NCBI GenBank assembly: GCA_035582835.1 | Contig: JAYKAV010002109.1 | Coordinates: forward strand, 1,496,857-1,560,856 | DNA from: Phoebastria nigripes | Taxonomy: Eukaryota; Chordata; Aves; Procellariiformes; Diomedeidae | Length of the DNA: 64,000 nucleotides | Direction: 5' to 3' | Shown: positions 37,094 through 49,618 of the stretch, one piece after another | How positions within the stretch are numbered: position 1 is the first letter of the stretch | Layout of the letters: the number at the start of each line of letters is the position of its first letter | Made by a program: the position numbers and the translations under genes | Notes under the pieces: model-generated | Database searches by the model: none | What the model was told of the DNA's origin: nothing | Seen by the model: the letters and a program-made list of their open reading frames with translations, nothing else

Positions 37094-40000
37094 GATGAGC
37101 CTTGGATTCACATCTTTTTCTGATGCATTTTGCTATTTAAATCTAAGCAAGTCCATCTCCTCACAGCCCGCAGAAACAGATGCTGGATTCGGTGGATGCT
37201 TCAGTCAATTTGTGTATCCCACACCATAAAGTCGGCATCTCCTGTCTTGCCCCCGTCAAATCCTTCCAAAATCTCCCTGCTAGGGTCAGGCTGTGCAGCG
37301 GCCAGAGACTCACACTCTAAGAGAGAGAAAATACTTCGGAAGTCTGAAAACTGTCCCCAGCCTCACGGCAGGCAGCGCCGGGGTCGGGTACCGGTTTCCT
37401 TCGCTGCCTCCAAACCTGAGCCGAAGGATGGAGCTGGGTGTAAGGGCTGATGCTGGATGACACCGACTTTCCTCCCCACCCCTCAGCTGTTTGCAAAACT
37501 ATTTGCTAATTTGATGTGAGAGCAAAAGGGCTTTTTTCCCAGCAGCGAGGTTATTTTGTACGAGTTGCTGGTTTTAACCTTTTCTCTGAATTATTTGCAG
37601 AAACATTTGAGAGAGGACAGGATGATGGGAATGACGACTTTACCTTGCAGAGCTAAGGGAAACCCCCTCCCTTAACAATACATAATCGCTGGAACCGGTT
37701 ATTGGCTTTGCCATCCGCATCTTTCCGGAGCTGGACAAATTTATGGGTGCAAGGGTTGCACCAGTGCACAAGCTGCAACCAGACCAGAACCAACCGAAGG
37801 CAAATAATTGAATAAATGATAAATAGTGGGACTATCACTAAGTATATATTGTTGTTTGTTTTCCTAAGCTGTGGATGTAACTGTTCTGATGACTTGAGGC
37901 AGCAGACCCGCCGGCAGGCTTAATTCAATTCCACTTATTTTAATTTAAAATATTAATACATATAAAAATCTTAATTGGAAAGATTGCAGTCGTTATACTT
38001 TCCCCTTGATTTTTTTGCCAGTTTCTTTTGCCTTTAATAATAAATAACAATAGCGTTCTCCCCTCCTTGCTTTTAAACCTCCAGCAGGAGGGGAGCAGGA
38101 CCCGGCCGACAGACGCAGAGGAAAAGCCGAGACGCAAGAGAAGGGAAACAAACCGCTGAAAGTAAAAACTCTTGTTTTCCTTCAACCTCAGTTGATTACA
38201 GTGATCTGAGATGCAATTGTAGGCACAGAGGCCAAGCCAGAAAACTTTACAGGTTTTTAATTTAACTTTCTTCCTTTAAACTTAAAACTTTACATAACTT
38301 TATGACTGAGAACCTGCCCGAGAGCTCCCTGCAGCAGCGTCAGCTCCGGCACGTGCGAAATCCCAGCGTGAGGTTTGCAGGTTTCTCGGTAGTAGAAGGT
38401 ATTTAATATTATTTGTTGAGTGGAGTGCTTGATAAATTAAGGTTTTTCTTTTTGTCTTGCAAATTATTCCCAATGTGTTCCTGATTTTTGTGAAAGTAAA
38501 CAAACTGACATAGTTTTCAAACTAGGGTTTGTTCGCACATACAATAACCACAGGCGGGTTTGTGAGAGCAGCNGCCTTCCCCAAAACAGGCAATAAACCC
38601 CGCGGTCCCACAGCCGAGCCCAGTGACCGAGTCACAGACCTCATACCCCCTTTTCTAGCATTCAACTATATTTACCAGCCATGGAGACAAGATTTTTTTT
38701 TGGTATTAATTTTCTACTAATCTTCTTGCTTGCATTTGATTATTGATATAAATTACAGGGGGAAAAAAATCCCAGTGCTGTCTTTTGAATATTTATTCCC
38801 TACGATTTGGTGGAGTACAGATTCGCTCCTTATCTCATGGCTATATCCTGCATTATAGCAATTGGAGGATAACACATTTTTCAGTCCTCTTACCTCCAAT
38901 CTCCAGCTGCCCCGACAGGGTAATACAAACCACATTGAGCTGGGCCAGGCAGTGCCACGGTGGGGATGGCTGTGCGTCCGCCAGCGGTCTCAAAGCCACG
39001 GCTGGTCTTTCAGACGGGGAAAAGATCTCTCCGAGGCAACTGGGATTCATCACCCACAGCTAACTGAGCCCTGGTGAGCAGGATGGTTCCCGTCTGCCGG
39101 CTTTTTCCGTTGGACAGAGAGCACTGGCAGCATCTCCTGATCCCATCTCCGGATGGGATGCTCCTGCTCTGAGCATCGCTCGCCCCCGAGATGCTCGGAG
39201 GGTGGCAGTGGCTCCCCGCCGGTCCCCACCCCGCGGCTCCACTCTGCCCAAGGGCTGGGTAGTGCCAGGGGAGCGATGCTAACAAAACCCATCGTGAACG
39301 TACGTTAAATAAAAGGCTTTTGAGTTCTTCCCTGCTCTCCAACAGCAAAGCAGTGCTGTAACTGAAGCTTCCCCGACTCCTCAGTGGTTCACTGAATTTG
39401 CCATTTCTGAGGATTGGGAATTGGAGGATGTGCAGGGCGGAACTGTTTGGTATCATCAGCTTCATCGTGATTTTCAATGAACTGGATTAATTCTGTTATA
39501 TATGGAAGTGCTTTAAGTTTGTGGAATGTGGGACAATAAAAGTGAGCAGATGCAAGAACATAGGCAGAAATCCAGAAAAAAAATATATAGTCCATCTCCC
39601 TACAGCTTATAGAAACTCCCCTGTCCCTACATGTGCTGTCTGCTTTGGGGTCCGCCGGTCCCAGGGGGAAGGGAAAGTGGGGTGAAGAGTGAAGTCAAAG
39701 TGCATGGGAGCCCACGGGGTGACCCTGAGGGGCTGCGGCTTTGGGCCGGGGCTGGTGCAGCTCCTGCCACGCTGCGCCGGGCACTGGGGCTTCTCCTGGG
39801 GAACCTCTGCAGGGCTTTGGTGCTCTGGCAAAAATAGGAGAGGTTTCAAGGGTGGCACAGGGCATGTTTATGTTCTGGGATAAGATGCATTTTTGAAAGG
39901 GTTTTTTTCAACCCAAACTACTTTTCCTGGCAGCGTAGGAGCCGTCTGACCTCCTGCCTCGTAGGAGAAGCGAAACCTGCCCTATCGCTTGCTTTAATGC

Positions 40001-43000
40001 CATGCTCAGTCCTAAGCCTTCAAACATGGGATTGCTAATGAATTACCAATTATATTTCAATGTAAAATGTCCACCAGGTTCCCCACGCTGCACTTCTGCA
40101 GATGGAGGGGCTATTTACTCCGGTAACTAATGGGCACAGACAGACTTGAGCAGCACTGAAAGGTAATATCACCCCCAAATACAACCAGATGTGCAAAAAA
40201 TACACAACTTTTCGATGGATAAAACTTGCTGCAGAGCCAAAATCAGACTCAGCTGCTAGTTCCAGGTCTTGAGGGTTAGGAAGAGGCAAATTTTTTGCGC
40301 GTGAGCTATAATCATAACTCAGCCTTCTGGCCAAGACTGGCAGGGCAGAGTATTAATGAAGACCGATACTCCAGACCAAGGGCCTGATTCCAGTTCCCAG
40401 GGCCGTGGTGCCCAGAGGCGCAGTGGCTATGAGGATTTCAGGGCTCTACCAGGATCTCTTCTGCCTGCTGACAAGGCTTCTCAGGGATATTATCTCCATA
40501 CTCCTAATTTTAAATTGCAGCTTACCTAAAAAAAAATATGCAAGGAAGGGAGCTGAGATCAATGTATTGCACGTAACAAGGAAACCTATTTTGTTCCCTC
40601 CAAATCTTCCTATTCTGCAGTGTGGGCTCCAACCAAGGAAGGAAAAACTCTTTGCAGATCATAGCAACGCCGGCCGGAGCGGAGGATTTTACATTTCAGA
40701 TAGGAAGATCTTTCCTCTGGCACCTACATGCTTGACTTGCTTTGGTCCTGGAGTCCTTAGAAAGAAAACTATAGCTGGTAAGCACTGGTCCATGACCATG
40801 ATGGCTCTGGTGAACCCCACGAGTGTGCACGGGGTCTCAGAGCTGGGACAGAGCAGGCTGATGGAGAAACGCCGCAGGAACGGTGCTGGGTGGGGGTGGC
40901 AGACCCTGGGGGAGGGCTTGGGGAGCCCAACCGTGGGATGGGGCACTGAGAGTCGAGGAGGGGATGCCCCTTGCAGGCCAAGAGCCCCGCTCCCTGCTGA
41001 AAGCCAACGGATGCTTGGTCAGAGCCAGCTCCACCCCGAGCCGCGGCTCTCCCACGAGCCTTCCCCATCTCACCTTGTTTTTACATTACTCGAGGACAGA
41101 GCTTGTTTTTCAGAGCAAATCCCCTGCTAATGTTGCTGGGATTTGAATTTATGGCCATGGGAGGTGTTGAGCCACCAGACCAGATGGTTATTTGCTAATT
41201 TTGATGGTTTGGAGTGGTTTTTGGATCTCAACAGAACTGTCCGCATTTGCAAACAAGAGAGCCGTAGGCTGAACCATTTCATATATTAAATCATTGCATG
41301 ATTTTCTTCTTCCCTTATTGAGAAAGATCGTTTGATTTTTGGCTGTATAATTTATGGTCCGCAGCCTGTGACCCAGCGCAGCCAGAAGGAAACTTTGGAA
41401 AGGGAGATAATACCATGGAGACAGATTTTCCTCTTCTCTGAGCTGAAATTCCTCGTGAAGCTGAAGCTTGTTGACCAGTTCAGCTAATGCTGATTTTCTT
41501 CTGCTCCGGCAACACTAGCCATAGATAGACTTCTTTGACAGTCTTTATATAGCAACTACCTGTACATTAACATGCATGGATTGCATTTACTTATTTTGCA
41601 CAACTCGGTGCTATTGGGTGGCAAGTCAATCACATTTATTTATTACTTTAAAATCAAAACCAGAAAATAATATCCATCATCCCTAAGGGGATACTTGAAA
41701 AAGCAGAGTTTCACCCAGCTTTGCATGGAGAGTTCATGCGGTTTTAATTTCAAATACAAAGAATAGATAGCTTGGTTGGGGGGTGACATCACGCTCCTTT
41801 GAAAACTTCATGTGATTTTTTTTCTTGTTTTAAAAGCTGTTATTTCACATATCTGCCGACAGATATTTGTATTGGCAGATCTTATGAAATATTAAGATTG
41901 TATCTTTTCTGTTTAATTTCAAAAGTCGCTTCCTTAACCAAAGTGCAAGCTAACAACTCAAAAAAATCGGTGCTTCGAAGATGAATGAAAGCTTCCTTGC
42001 AAACCTTTTGATTTATTGTCCTTCTCCCCACTGCATCACCCCTTCCAAGCTTTTATTCTCAGCCCTCTATATTTGCATTTACAGCAATAATTAGCCGCAA
42101 TAACCGAGGATAGAATAGCAAAACAAAGCTGAGTTTCTCCGCAGCCGGTCGATCTCTCCCAGGTGTGGGCTCGGTTTAAGGCCAGAGTTTGCGTTTATCT
42201 TTCCAGACAGGGAGGGAAAAGTCTCAAACCTGTCTTGGGGCCGAGTCCTCCAGCAAAACGCTGGTGGTGCAGAGACGGCAGCGGTGGAAAGAAATCAGTC
42301 GAAACCAAACAGTTGGAAAAGCACTCTGCACCAGAACTAGTGGGACCGGGGATAAATCATCACATCTTGTTTGGACCCACCTTCTCTAAGCCCAGTGAAG
42401 GAGGGAGCAAAGCTTATTGCAGACATCAGGATTTAGTGAGAAAGAAGAGCAAGCCCCAATAACTTGTAATTTCTGCATGAACAATAAATAAACGCAAACG
42501 TCCCTGACAGGACTGATCTAAGCCATCCTCCAGAGCAGGCTCCGCACCGTGAAAGGCACTGCCTGAGACCTGGGGACTCCCCAGCGTCCCCGTCCTGGCC
42601 CAGCGCCGCAGACTTCGCCGGCCACGGGGCATCGCTTCCTTAGGGAGCGAGCCCCAGGGCTGCGCAGACACAGCCTCCGCGGGGATTTTGGCAGCCGGTA
42701 CACGGGCAGGTGGGTCTGGGATGCCTCTGGGGCAGCGATGGTGAGGGAGGGCAGCTATTGCAGCCTGTTAAAGGAGTGCAGTATTGACCCCGATAGCGAT
42801 GACCATTCATTCAGGTGGGCTTGGCAAGCCTGACCCTCTTTGGGACACGTGTTGGTACTGTGGACCCTCGTCCTCCCTGGCCCCAAATCTTGGCCATCAG
42901 GGGAGACTTTGGCCCCTTTTTGCTTTCAGAACAGACGATGTGATCAAGGCCATCAAAGGACCTTCCCCCAATGCACCAGCACCGAGGGGATGTCTCAAGG

Positions 43001-46000
43001 TATCCAGTTACTATTTAAAGTGAAGCAAACCAGAATATAGGCTGTATTTTGTAAAAATAACATCACCTTCCTCTTTAAAAAGGCTTTTTGCCCTCAGATT
43101 GCTGCCTGTGAAAGGGCTCACTGCTGGTAAGGCCCCGGTTGGGGTTCCCAAGACCCCGGGATGCTCCACGGCTGGACCCTGCCTGGCCCCGGCGCCGAGC
43201 GGGGAGCGCAGGAAAGGCGGCCCCGGGTCTGCCAGCTTCGCTCCTGCCCGGGAATATAGAATAACTCAGTATCAGCTTCCCCATAACTATTTTAATTTCA
43301 CTTCTCCTGTGTGGTTTCCCTGGCAGTTAAACCGAGAACTCTGGCTTTTCCCTCCCTATACTCCACTGGTGAGAAGAGCAGGGGTGGCCCCGGGGACTGG
43401 GGGTCCCGCAGCTCGCAGGGCTCGCGTGGGGTCACCCTCTCTCTTCCCTGCGGTAAAGCCGGACGGAATACCTTTTAGTGCCATTCTAAAGGTTTTCTGC
43501 TTCGTCCATGTGGTTAATTTTGCTCACTCTAAATCCCCCATTATTACACATTCTTTAAGTATTTTCTTTAAGTATTATGAGAAAAGCTCAACACGGCAGG
43601 AATTTTTCCCTTTACTTGGAGGGGGAAGGGACCGGGTCTTGGTCTTATTTCTCGGCTCTGGAGAAGTCATGATGAAGGAAAGGTGGTGGGAAAGCTGCTC
43701 AGTGGGATGGCCAGGCTGGCAGGGGCTTCTCAGGTGGAGGTGGTTGGAGAAGGGATGGAGCAGCTGCTCCTCGCTCTCACGCCTCGCACACAACCACCAG
43801 CCAAAAGCCAGGAGCTGGGCTAGGAAAGGCGACCCTAAAAATGTTCCTCGCAGCACAGAGCCAAGAAATCTTGCTTTTCCAGAAAATATTTTGAGGTTGC
43901 AGTGAGATAGCTGACAGAAGCCCCTGTTACGCAGCCCCAGCCACATNGGCAGTCCCAGGAAAGCTCTCAACAGGGCATGCAACTGCAGCCAGAGATGCTG
44001 GATAAAAGTTCTTGCGGTGGCATGTCACGTCTTGGTACTGGAGATGTGCACGGTGGTCTCATCCTTACCCCACCGGTAAGTGGCCATTACTGACCCTTCC
44101 TCGACTTCCCTGGCTGTGGTGGGGATCACCACCAACCCTTCTCTCACCATGAAGTGATCCGAGCCCCCTAATTTGATTTAACTCTCCCCAAATTCTGTGT
44201 AGATAGTTTTTACTTCACTGAATCATTTCCTTAAAGTTTAATCCTATTCCCTGTGCAGCCTTTTTTGGGTCTTATGTATAAAATAACATAATGGCAATTT
44301 ATTTTAATATATCTTTAACTAACGCAGCGCGCACCTGGTGGTGAAGAACCTCCTTAGGAGGTCAACCAACCGAGACACTTCAACACCGGCTGTCCACCGC
44401 CGTAAGCTGGCCNTTTCTTTCCCAGACCTGCCATTTTTGCCATGAAATTAATTTGGGGTGTTCCTGAGAGCAAGGAGGGGCTGAACCGTGCCATCACCTC
44501 CTGCTTCGTCGCAGGGTTGGCCCAGAGGTGCCGCACGGGGACGGAGAGCGCACGCTATCGCACTGCGCTGGGGTATAAGAGCAGAGGTTTTTCGAAGTTC
44601 ATGGTGGGCAAAATACGATGGAGAATGAAATTAAAGCTTTGCTGTGGGACTGGACATTTGAGAATGTAAGGGAAAACAATCTCCTAAGCGCTGTTATAAG
44701 CTACTACGGGTGTTTTCTGCCAAGAGGTACTTAGACTTCAGCAGTTCCTGTTTAAAAGATTGGTTTTTAGGAAAAAGAAATATTTGTTAATCCGTTAATA
44801 AGTAATTAGTTAATGACTCATATGAAGTGGTAGTTACATTTACAAAAATTAAAGTTGAACATTGCAAATTCCACTTCCCGTAGAACCCAAACCGGCGTTA
44901 TTTCAGCCCACGGAAGGGTTATTCAACTGACGGTCACGTCCACTCCAGTTGCAGCCTGTGTATTAGCCAGAGCATTTAGAAACTGTTCTATTACAGCTTT
45001 AACATACTCCCATAACAAACCTTCCACCCCTTTCCTGTGTTGATAGTGGAAGCTGATTGTGGCACACTCTATCATCCATAAGTTTATCTTTTTTCTTCCA
45101 AGAAAATGATATTATTTGCACGTTGGCATATTAGATATTAGCTTGCATTTCTTCAGTGTCAGGTTTATCCCTATTAGATTTGAGGCAGAGCGTACATTTA
45201 TATTTACAACATGACAAGCAAATAGGCTGGGATCTGAAAAAAATAGATTATTTATTTACTAGGAAGAAAATTAACTCTATCCCAGCTGAAACCAGGACAA
45301 CTAGTGACAGTAAGGTTGGGAAACAGAAAAAATGCAAACCGGACTCTGAGTCCTGGAATAAAAAATTAGTAGCATGTGCAAACATGGTTCAATCAATCCT
45401 AAAGTACATTTTTACAGGAGAGGAAAGATTTTGCAAAGGGAAGATGTGAGGGCAGATGCGGTTGGTGCCGCCAAGGCTGGGGACGGGGGAGCACAAGGGG
45501 GCAAGGGACTGGCCTGGGGTTCGCTGCTTTGCTGGCTCCGGCTGCGCCTCTGCAAGAGAAGAGGAGTTACACCACCCGGAAAGATTGCTTAGAGCACAGC
45601 CCACGTTACATACACCCAGCGGGGAAAAGAGATGCACCCACACCCATTTGTAGCCTTGAGTACGCGTCGTCTAATTAAACGCTGGTGAAGCAATCGCTGA
45701 GGCTGTGTTATGGGAGCCAGGGCTTGTTTAATGGTACACGACGAGGCCGCATCTCTCTGATTAGAAACTGCAGGTTTGGAAACCATCTTTTTTCCAAATG
45801 CTAAAAAAAAGAAGATTTTCTTGCTAACAATTTGTGAAGCAGAGCACAAACAATCCTTTGAGTTTATTCGTTAGAACTGAAAATGTCCTAGCACCAAATT
45901 TATAATTGCAGCTTTATATAAATCTATGACATATCAGGTGGAGATATAAAAGATACAAGTATTAGACGCGTAATTGAGTGCAGGTGATATTGAAATATTA

Positions 46001-46099
46001 CCCCTGAGCAACAAGTCAGGTTTGGTTTGCTTTGGGTTTTTTTTGTTTTGTTTTGGTAAATGCAAAGTAAACCTTGGCAAAATCGAGCGCAGCTTGGAC
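37094..46099. other. Intergenic DNA upstream of TBX22, no gene seen
   Basis: About 9 kb. The two longest unexplained open frames of the window are here: 40405-41130 (plus, 241 codons) and 43099-43905 (plus, 268 codons). Both change character along their length from AT-rich to GC-rich wording, overlap open frames on the other strand, lack domains, and have no clear splice pattern, so I do not call them genes. CpG-richer patches are at 42530-42720 and 43120-43460. Confidence 0.35.
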
Positions 46100-46530
46100 A
46101 CAATTGAATCTCCTGAAGTCTGCCCCTAAAGTGGTCGGAAAAGTCTGTGTTTGGAATTTACCTGTGTGCTTTAACAGATTAATGGACAGTATTAAAAGAT
46201 CATTTTCAAGTTAAGCAAACATTTCTGTCATATTGTATAACACTTGCTTTAAAATTAAGTTAGCTATTCTGAACTTTATGCCAAATGATTATTTGCTCGA
46301 TTTTCTGATGACGGTAATACATGACATACCATCACATAATTTGGTAAAGACAATAAGATTACAAAGTCCAAGAAGGGTCTGAGTCAATCTTTGACAGATT
46401 AAAGCTCTCCAAGTCCCCTGAAAACCCTTCTTTGACATATTAATTTGACCTAAACCCTCAAAATGTTCCTGATTATATCATCTCAACTGGGCTTTATTTT
46501 TGTTTTATTTTTCATTGTAGGAAATTAAAA
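46100..46530. promoter_or_regulatory. Candidate AT-rich regulatory block (unproven)
   Basis: A repeat-free AT-rich stretch about 3 kb upstream of TBX22 with many words of homeodomain and nuclear-factor type, for example CAGATTAATGG, AAATGATTATTTGC and TTTGACATATTAATTTGACC. It resembles conserved noncoding elements near T-box genes, but only comparison with other species can show this. Confidence 0.18.
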
Positions 46531-47718
46531 AGAGTTGGTTGATCCCTGGCCAAGTTCTTGAAATGTGTTGCAATGCTAAGGAAATAAAAGATTACTCAAA
46601 ATACTTTTTAATAATATGTCGTGTCAGCAGAGATAAAGGTTCACACTTAATGCCCTCAGCTGGCTTCTATCAGTGCTGGGGAGCGCAGCGTCAGTCCCGT
46701 CCGGGCTCCGGGAAGGACCCATGGTTCACCTTGCTTTTAAATCATGAGCTTATGCTGTTATAATTATGAACATGTTTATGAAATTTGTTTCATTTCTCTT
46801 TGTAAGAAGAAATAAAGATCTGCATAGGTGGAGCTGATCCTGCCTGGGGGCGAGGGCAGAGCAAGATAACCTCCCACGTCTCTTCCCCTGTCCTGTTTTC
46901 TATCCATTTCCCACCCCAATGGATGGGGATGGCTGTGGGATAACGTCCCAGAAGAACCCCCCGAAGCGGGTCAGACACCCATCCCGCAGAGACATCGGGC
47001 AGGAGCACCTGAACATGCCTCGTCCGAAGGAAAACCACGTCAGCAGGGTTTGGGGCTTTGCAGGGCCACCGCTGATGGACATCAGTGGAACTGTGGAGTA
47101 ACACGGCGACAAAACCTCCGTATAGTTCAGATTACGACACGGCGTAGCTGGTCTCCGGATTTTGAGACACTTTGTGAAGGAAGATTAAGTATCATTACCC
47201 TTGATAAAAGTTAAATCAAAAGTTAATCGGCATCAGCCTCCCTGAAGGCAGTGCTAGGAGATGCCTGCACTCCTTCCAGGGTCGGGGCTAGCTCCTCTCC
47301 CGTCTGACCCCAGGTACACACAGCTCTGCAGAAGCCTGGGGGAGCAAATTCAAGAAACATCCTGCCATATACTTATTTTACAGCTCATGTGCATCTGTCC
47401 CAACTGCCATTATAAACAGCATTGTTAGTTTTCTACCGTGAATTCAACAGGAGCTCAGCTGGATCTTTCAGAGCCCCATTTGCAGACAGGGATGCTAACT
47501 TTCTGCTCCTGAATCAGGCTGCAGGCATGGTCCGAACCGGAGCTGGCACCGGGACCATGCTCATGGAGAAAAGTCAGCAGCCAGCAAAGCGGGCAGCTTT
47601 CAACCAGGCTGGATGTCAAGCTCCGGCGCTCAGCACCTGTGTCTGCACCCACTCGCTTCCTCCAAGGCCTTTTCCTTAGACAAACTCCTGTCCCAGTGAG
47701 ATACGCCAAGAGTTTGGT

Positions 47719-47788
47719 GTATAAACGTGTGTTAAAAAGTATAAATGAGTATACATGTGTATAAAGGTATAAATGAGTATCGATGTGC
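47719..47788. repeat. Short tandem repeat of GTATAAATGAGTAT type
   Basis: Three imperfect units begin with GTATAAA; the second and third share GTATAAATGAGTAT followed by ATGTG. The period is about 28 bases, with the first unit shorter. Confidence 0.6.
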
Positions 47789-48761
47789 AAACCCCACCAT
47801 AAACTGAGTAATGAGCATCCTTGGAATGGGGATTTGAGGATAACGATGTGAGTCTGGGGCATTTAAAATATACATTTGTCAAGAGTTCTGCCAGGTAGCA
47901 GCTGTCNGATGTTTGGTTTTGGTTGTCTCCACAAAGACAACGCAGTTTTCACTCTGCTGCCAGCCCAAGGCTTGGAAGAAATGCGTGCACCAGGGTGCAG
48001 ACCCTAACAAATACGGCAAGAAATCCTGAAAAGTGAAACATTTTAATAAACCAGTGCTACCCTGAGACTCCAGGAGTGCTTGGAAGTGGGGCACGGGGCA
48101 CTGCACCCCGTCCCCTGCCCGCCCCAAAGCCACAGCTCCCGCACCCACCCACCCCCCCCAACCTGCTTTCTCAGCTGGCCTGTGAATTTTATCCCTTTCC
48201 ACATTTTTTTTCCGCTAAGGCTCATCTACCCCAGCTGACCTCCCTGGTGCAGGGAGAGGCAGTGGGGCGAGGGGTGCCCTGGGGATGGGTGGGGGAGGCG
48301 GACACCCACCCTGCTCAGCATGAATACCATCGCTTCCCCCCCCCCCGCCAAAAAAAAGACCGAGCCCCGGAATCCCCTTTGGTGCCGGCTCTGGGGAGGG
48401 CGCCCGGATGGAAAATAAATCAGCGCGGTGCGTTCAAGCCTTTGCAGGGCGGGGACGTCCCTGGTGGGGGCCCGAAAATCACCGCGCAAATCCAGCGCAG
48501 CCCTTTCCCTGCGCACCTGCGGGTCCCGGCCGAGCTCCCCCGGCCCGGAGCCCCCCCCCGGCCCCAGCTCCGGCCCGGCCCGGCCGCGCAGGGGCTCCCA
48601 GGAACCGCCCGAGTGGAAAACTGGGATTTCTGCCCCTAATTCAGCGCAGCTGCCGCTGCGGGGCCGCGCTTTGAAGCGGAGCCGTGGAAACATCCCGGGG
48701 GTGATGCCAGAGCGGGCGGGCGGGGCGGGTTTGCTGCCTTTTAAAAAAAAAAAAACAAACC

Positions 48762-49226
48762 NNNNNNNNNNNNNNNNNNNNNNNNNNNNNNNNNNNNNNN
48801 NNNNNNNNNNNNNNNNNNNNNNNNNNNNNNNNNNNNNNNNNNNNNNNNNNNNNNNNNNNNNNNNNNNNNNNNNNNNNNNNNNNNNNNNNNNNNNNNNNNN
48901 NNNNNNNNNNNNNNNNNNNNNNNNNNNNNNNNNNNNNNNNNNNNNNNNNNNNNNNNNNNNNNNNNNNNNNNNNNNNNNNNNNNNNNNNNNNNNNNNNNNN
49001 NNNNNNNNNNNNNNNNNNNNNNNNNNNNNNNNNNNNNNNNNNNNNNNNNNNNNNNNNNNNNNNNNNNNNNNNNNNNNNNNNNNNNNNNNNNNNNNNNNNN
49101 NNNNNNNNNNNNNNNNNNNNNNNNNNNNNNNNNNNNNNNNNNNNNNNNNNNNNNNNNNNNNNNNNNNNNNNNNNNNNNNNNNNNNNNNNNNNNNNNNNNN
49201 NNNNNNNNNNNNNNNNNNNNNNNNNN
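48762..49226. other. Assembly gap (465 N)
   Basis: A run of N in the CpG island, 256 bases before the TBX22 start codon. It follows an A-run and very GC-rich DNA. It probably hides part of the 5' UTR, a noncoding first exon or the promoter. The gap length may be an estimate. Confidence 0.99.
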
Positions 49227-49482
49227 GGTTACTCCTATGAAATGTCACTCAATGTTTCTTATGCTCCCACCAGTTTCCAAAACAAACAGTGGAGCCTGCA
49301 GCCGTCTATTGACTCAGTTGGATGCAAGAGGATCTCGCCGTGGCCGCTGCCCCCCGACGGGAGCCGTGCGGCGGCCGGGCGAGGGTCGCTGGGTACCGGC
49401 CGGGATGGAGCCACCGCCGCCGGGAGCACCGCCGCCTGCCTGAACCCCGCTGCCGCCCGGGGGGACCCCCGGCCCGGGGGGG
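49227..49482 (+). other. TBX22: Probable TBX22 5' UTR or proximal promoter
   Basis: The first 100 bases after the gap are AT-richer, then the DNA turns very GC-rich up to the start codon. An in-frame TGA at 49441-49443 closes the reading frame 14 codons before the ATG, so the coding start cannot lie further upstream in this exon. The transcription start and any upstream splice acceptor cannot be set. Confidence 0.5.
49405..49443 (+). other. Upstream ORF of 12 codons in the likely TBX22 leader
   Basis: An ATG at 49405 opens [12 protein letters not shown] and stops at 49441-49443, 39 bases before the TBX22 ATG and in the same frame. G at -3 and G at +4 give it a good initiation context. If the leader is transcribed from here, this proline-rich uORF could lower translation of TBX22. 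Function is inference. Confidence 0.4.
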
Positions 49483-49618
49483 ATGGCGCTCAGCTCCCGG
49501 GCTCACGCCTTCTCGGTGGAAGCCCTGGTGGGACGCTCGGCCAAGAGGAAGGTGCCGGATGGTCGCGACGAGGAGTCGGGGGCCGGCTGCAGGCAGAGCC
49601 GCAGAGCCCCGCAGGCGG
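49483..49618 (+). CDS. TBX22: TBX22 coding exon 1
   Basis: Encodes residues 1-45 plus one base. The ATG follows a run of G with G at -3 and +4. The end is the least certain boundary of the gene. The donor GG|GTTGGT at 49619 gives phase 1, and the joined codon becomes Glu, matching the human EKQPK segment. A second donor, G|GTCGCG at 49562, also gives phase 1 and Glu but is weaker and would remove 19 residues. The next GT (49623) is in the wrong phase. Confidence 0.85.

Noticed and set aside
48226..49248. 340-codon open frame on the minus strand
   Set aside because: About 155 of its codons are the assembly gap, and the rest is GC-rich antisense DNA with no recognisable protein.
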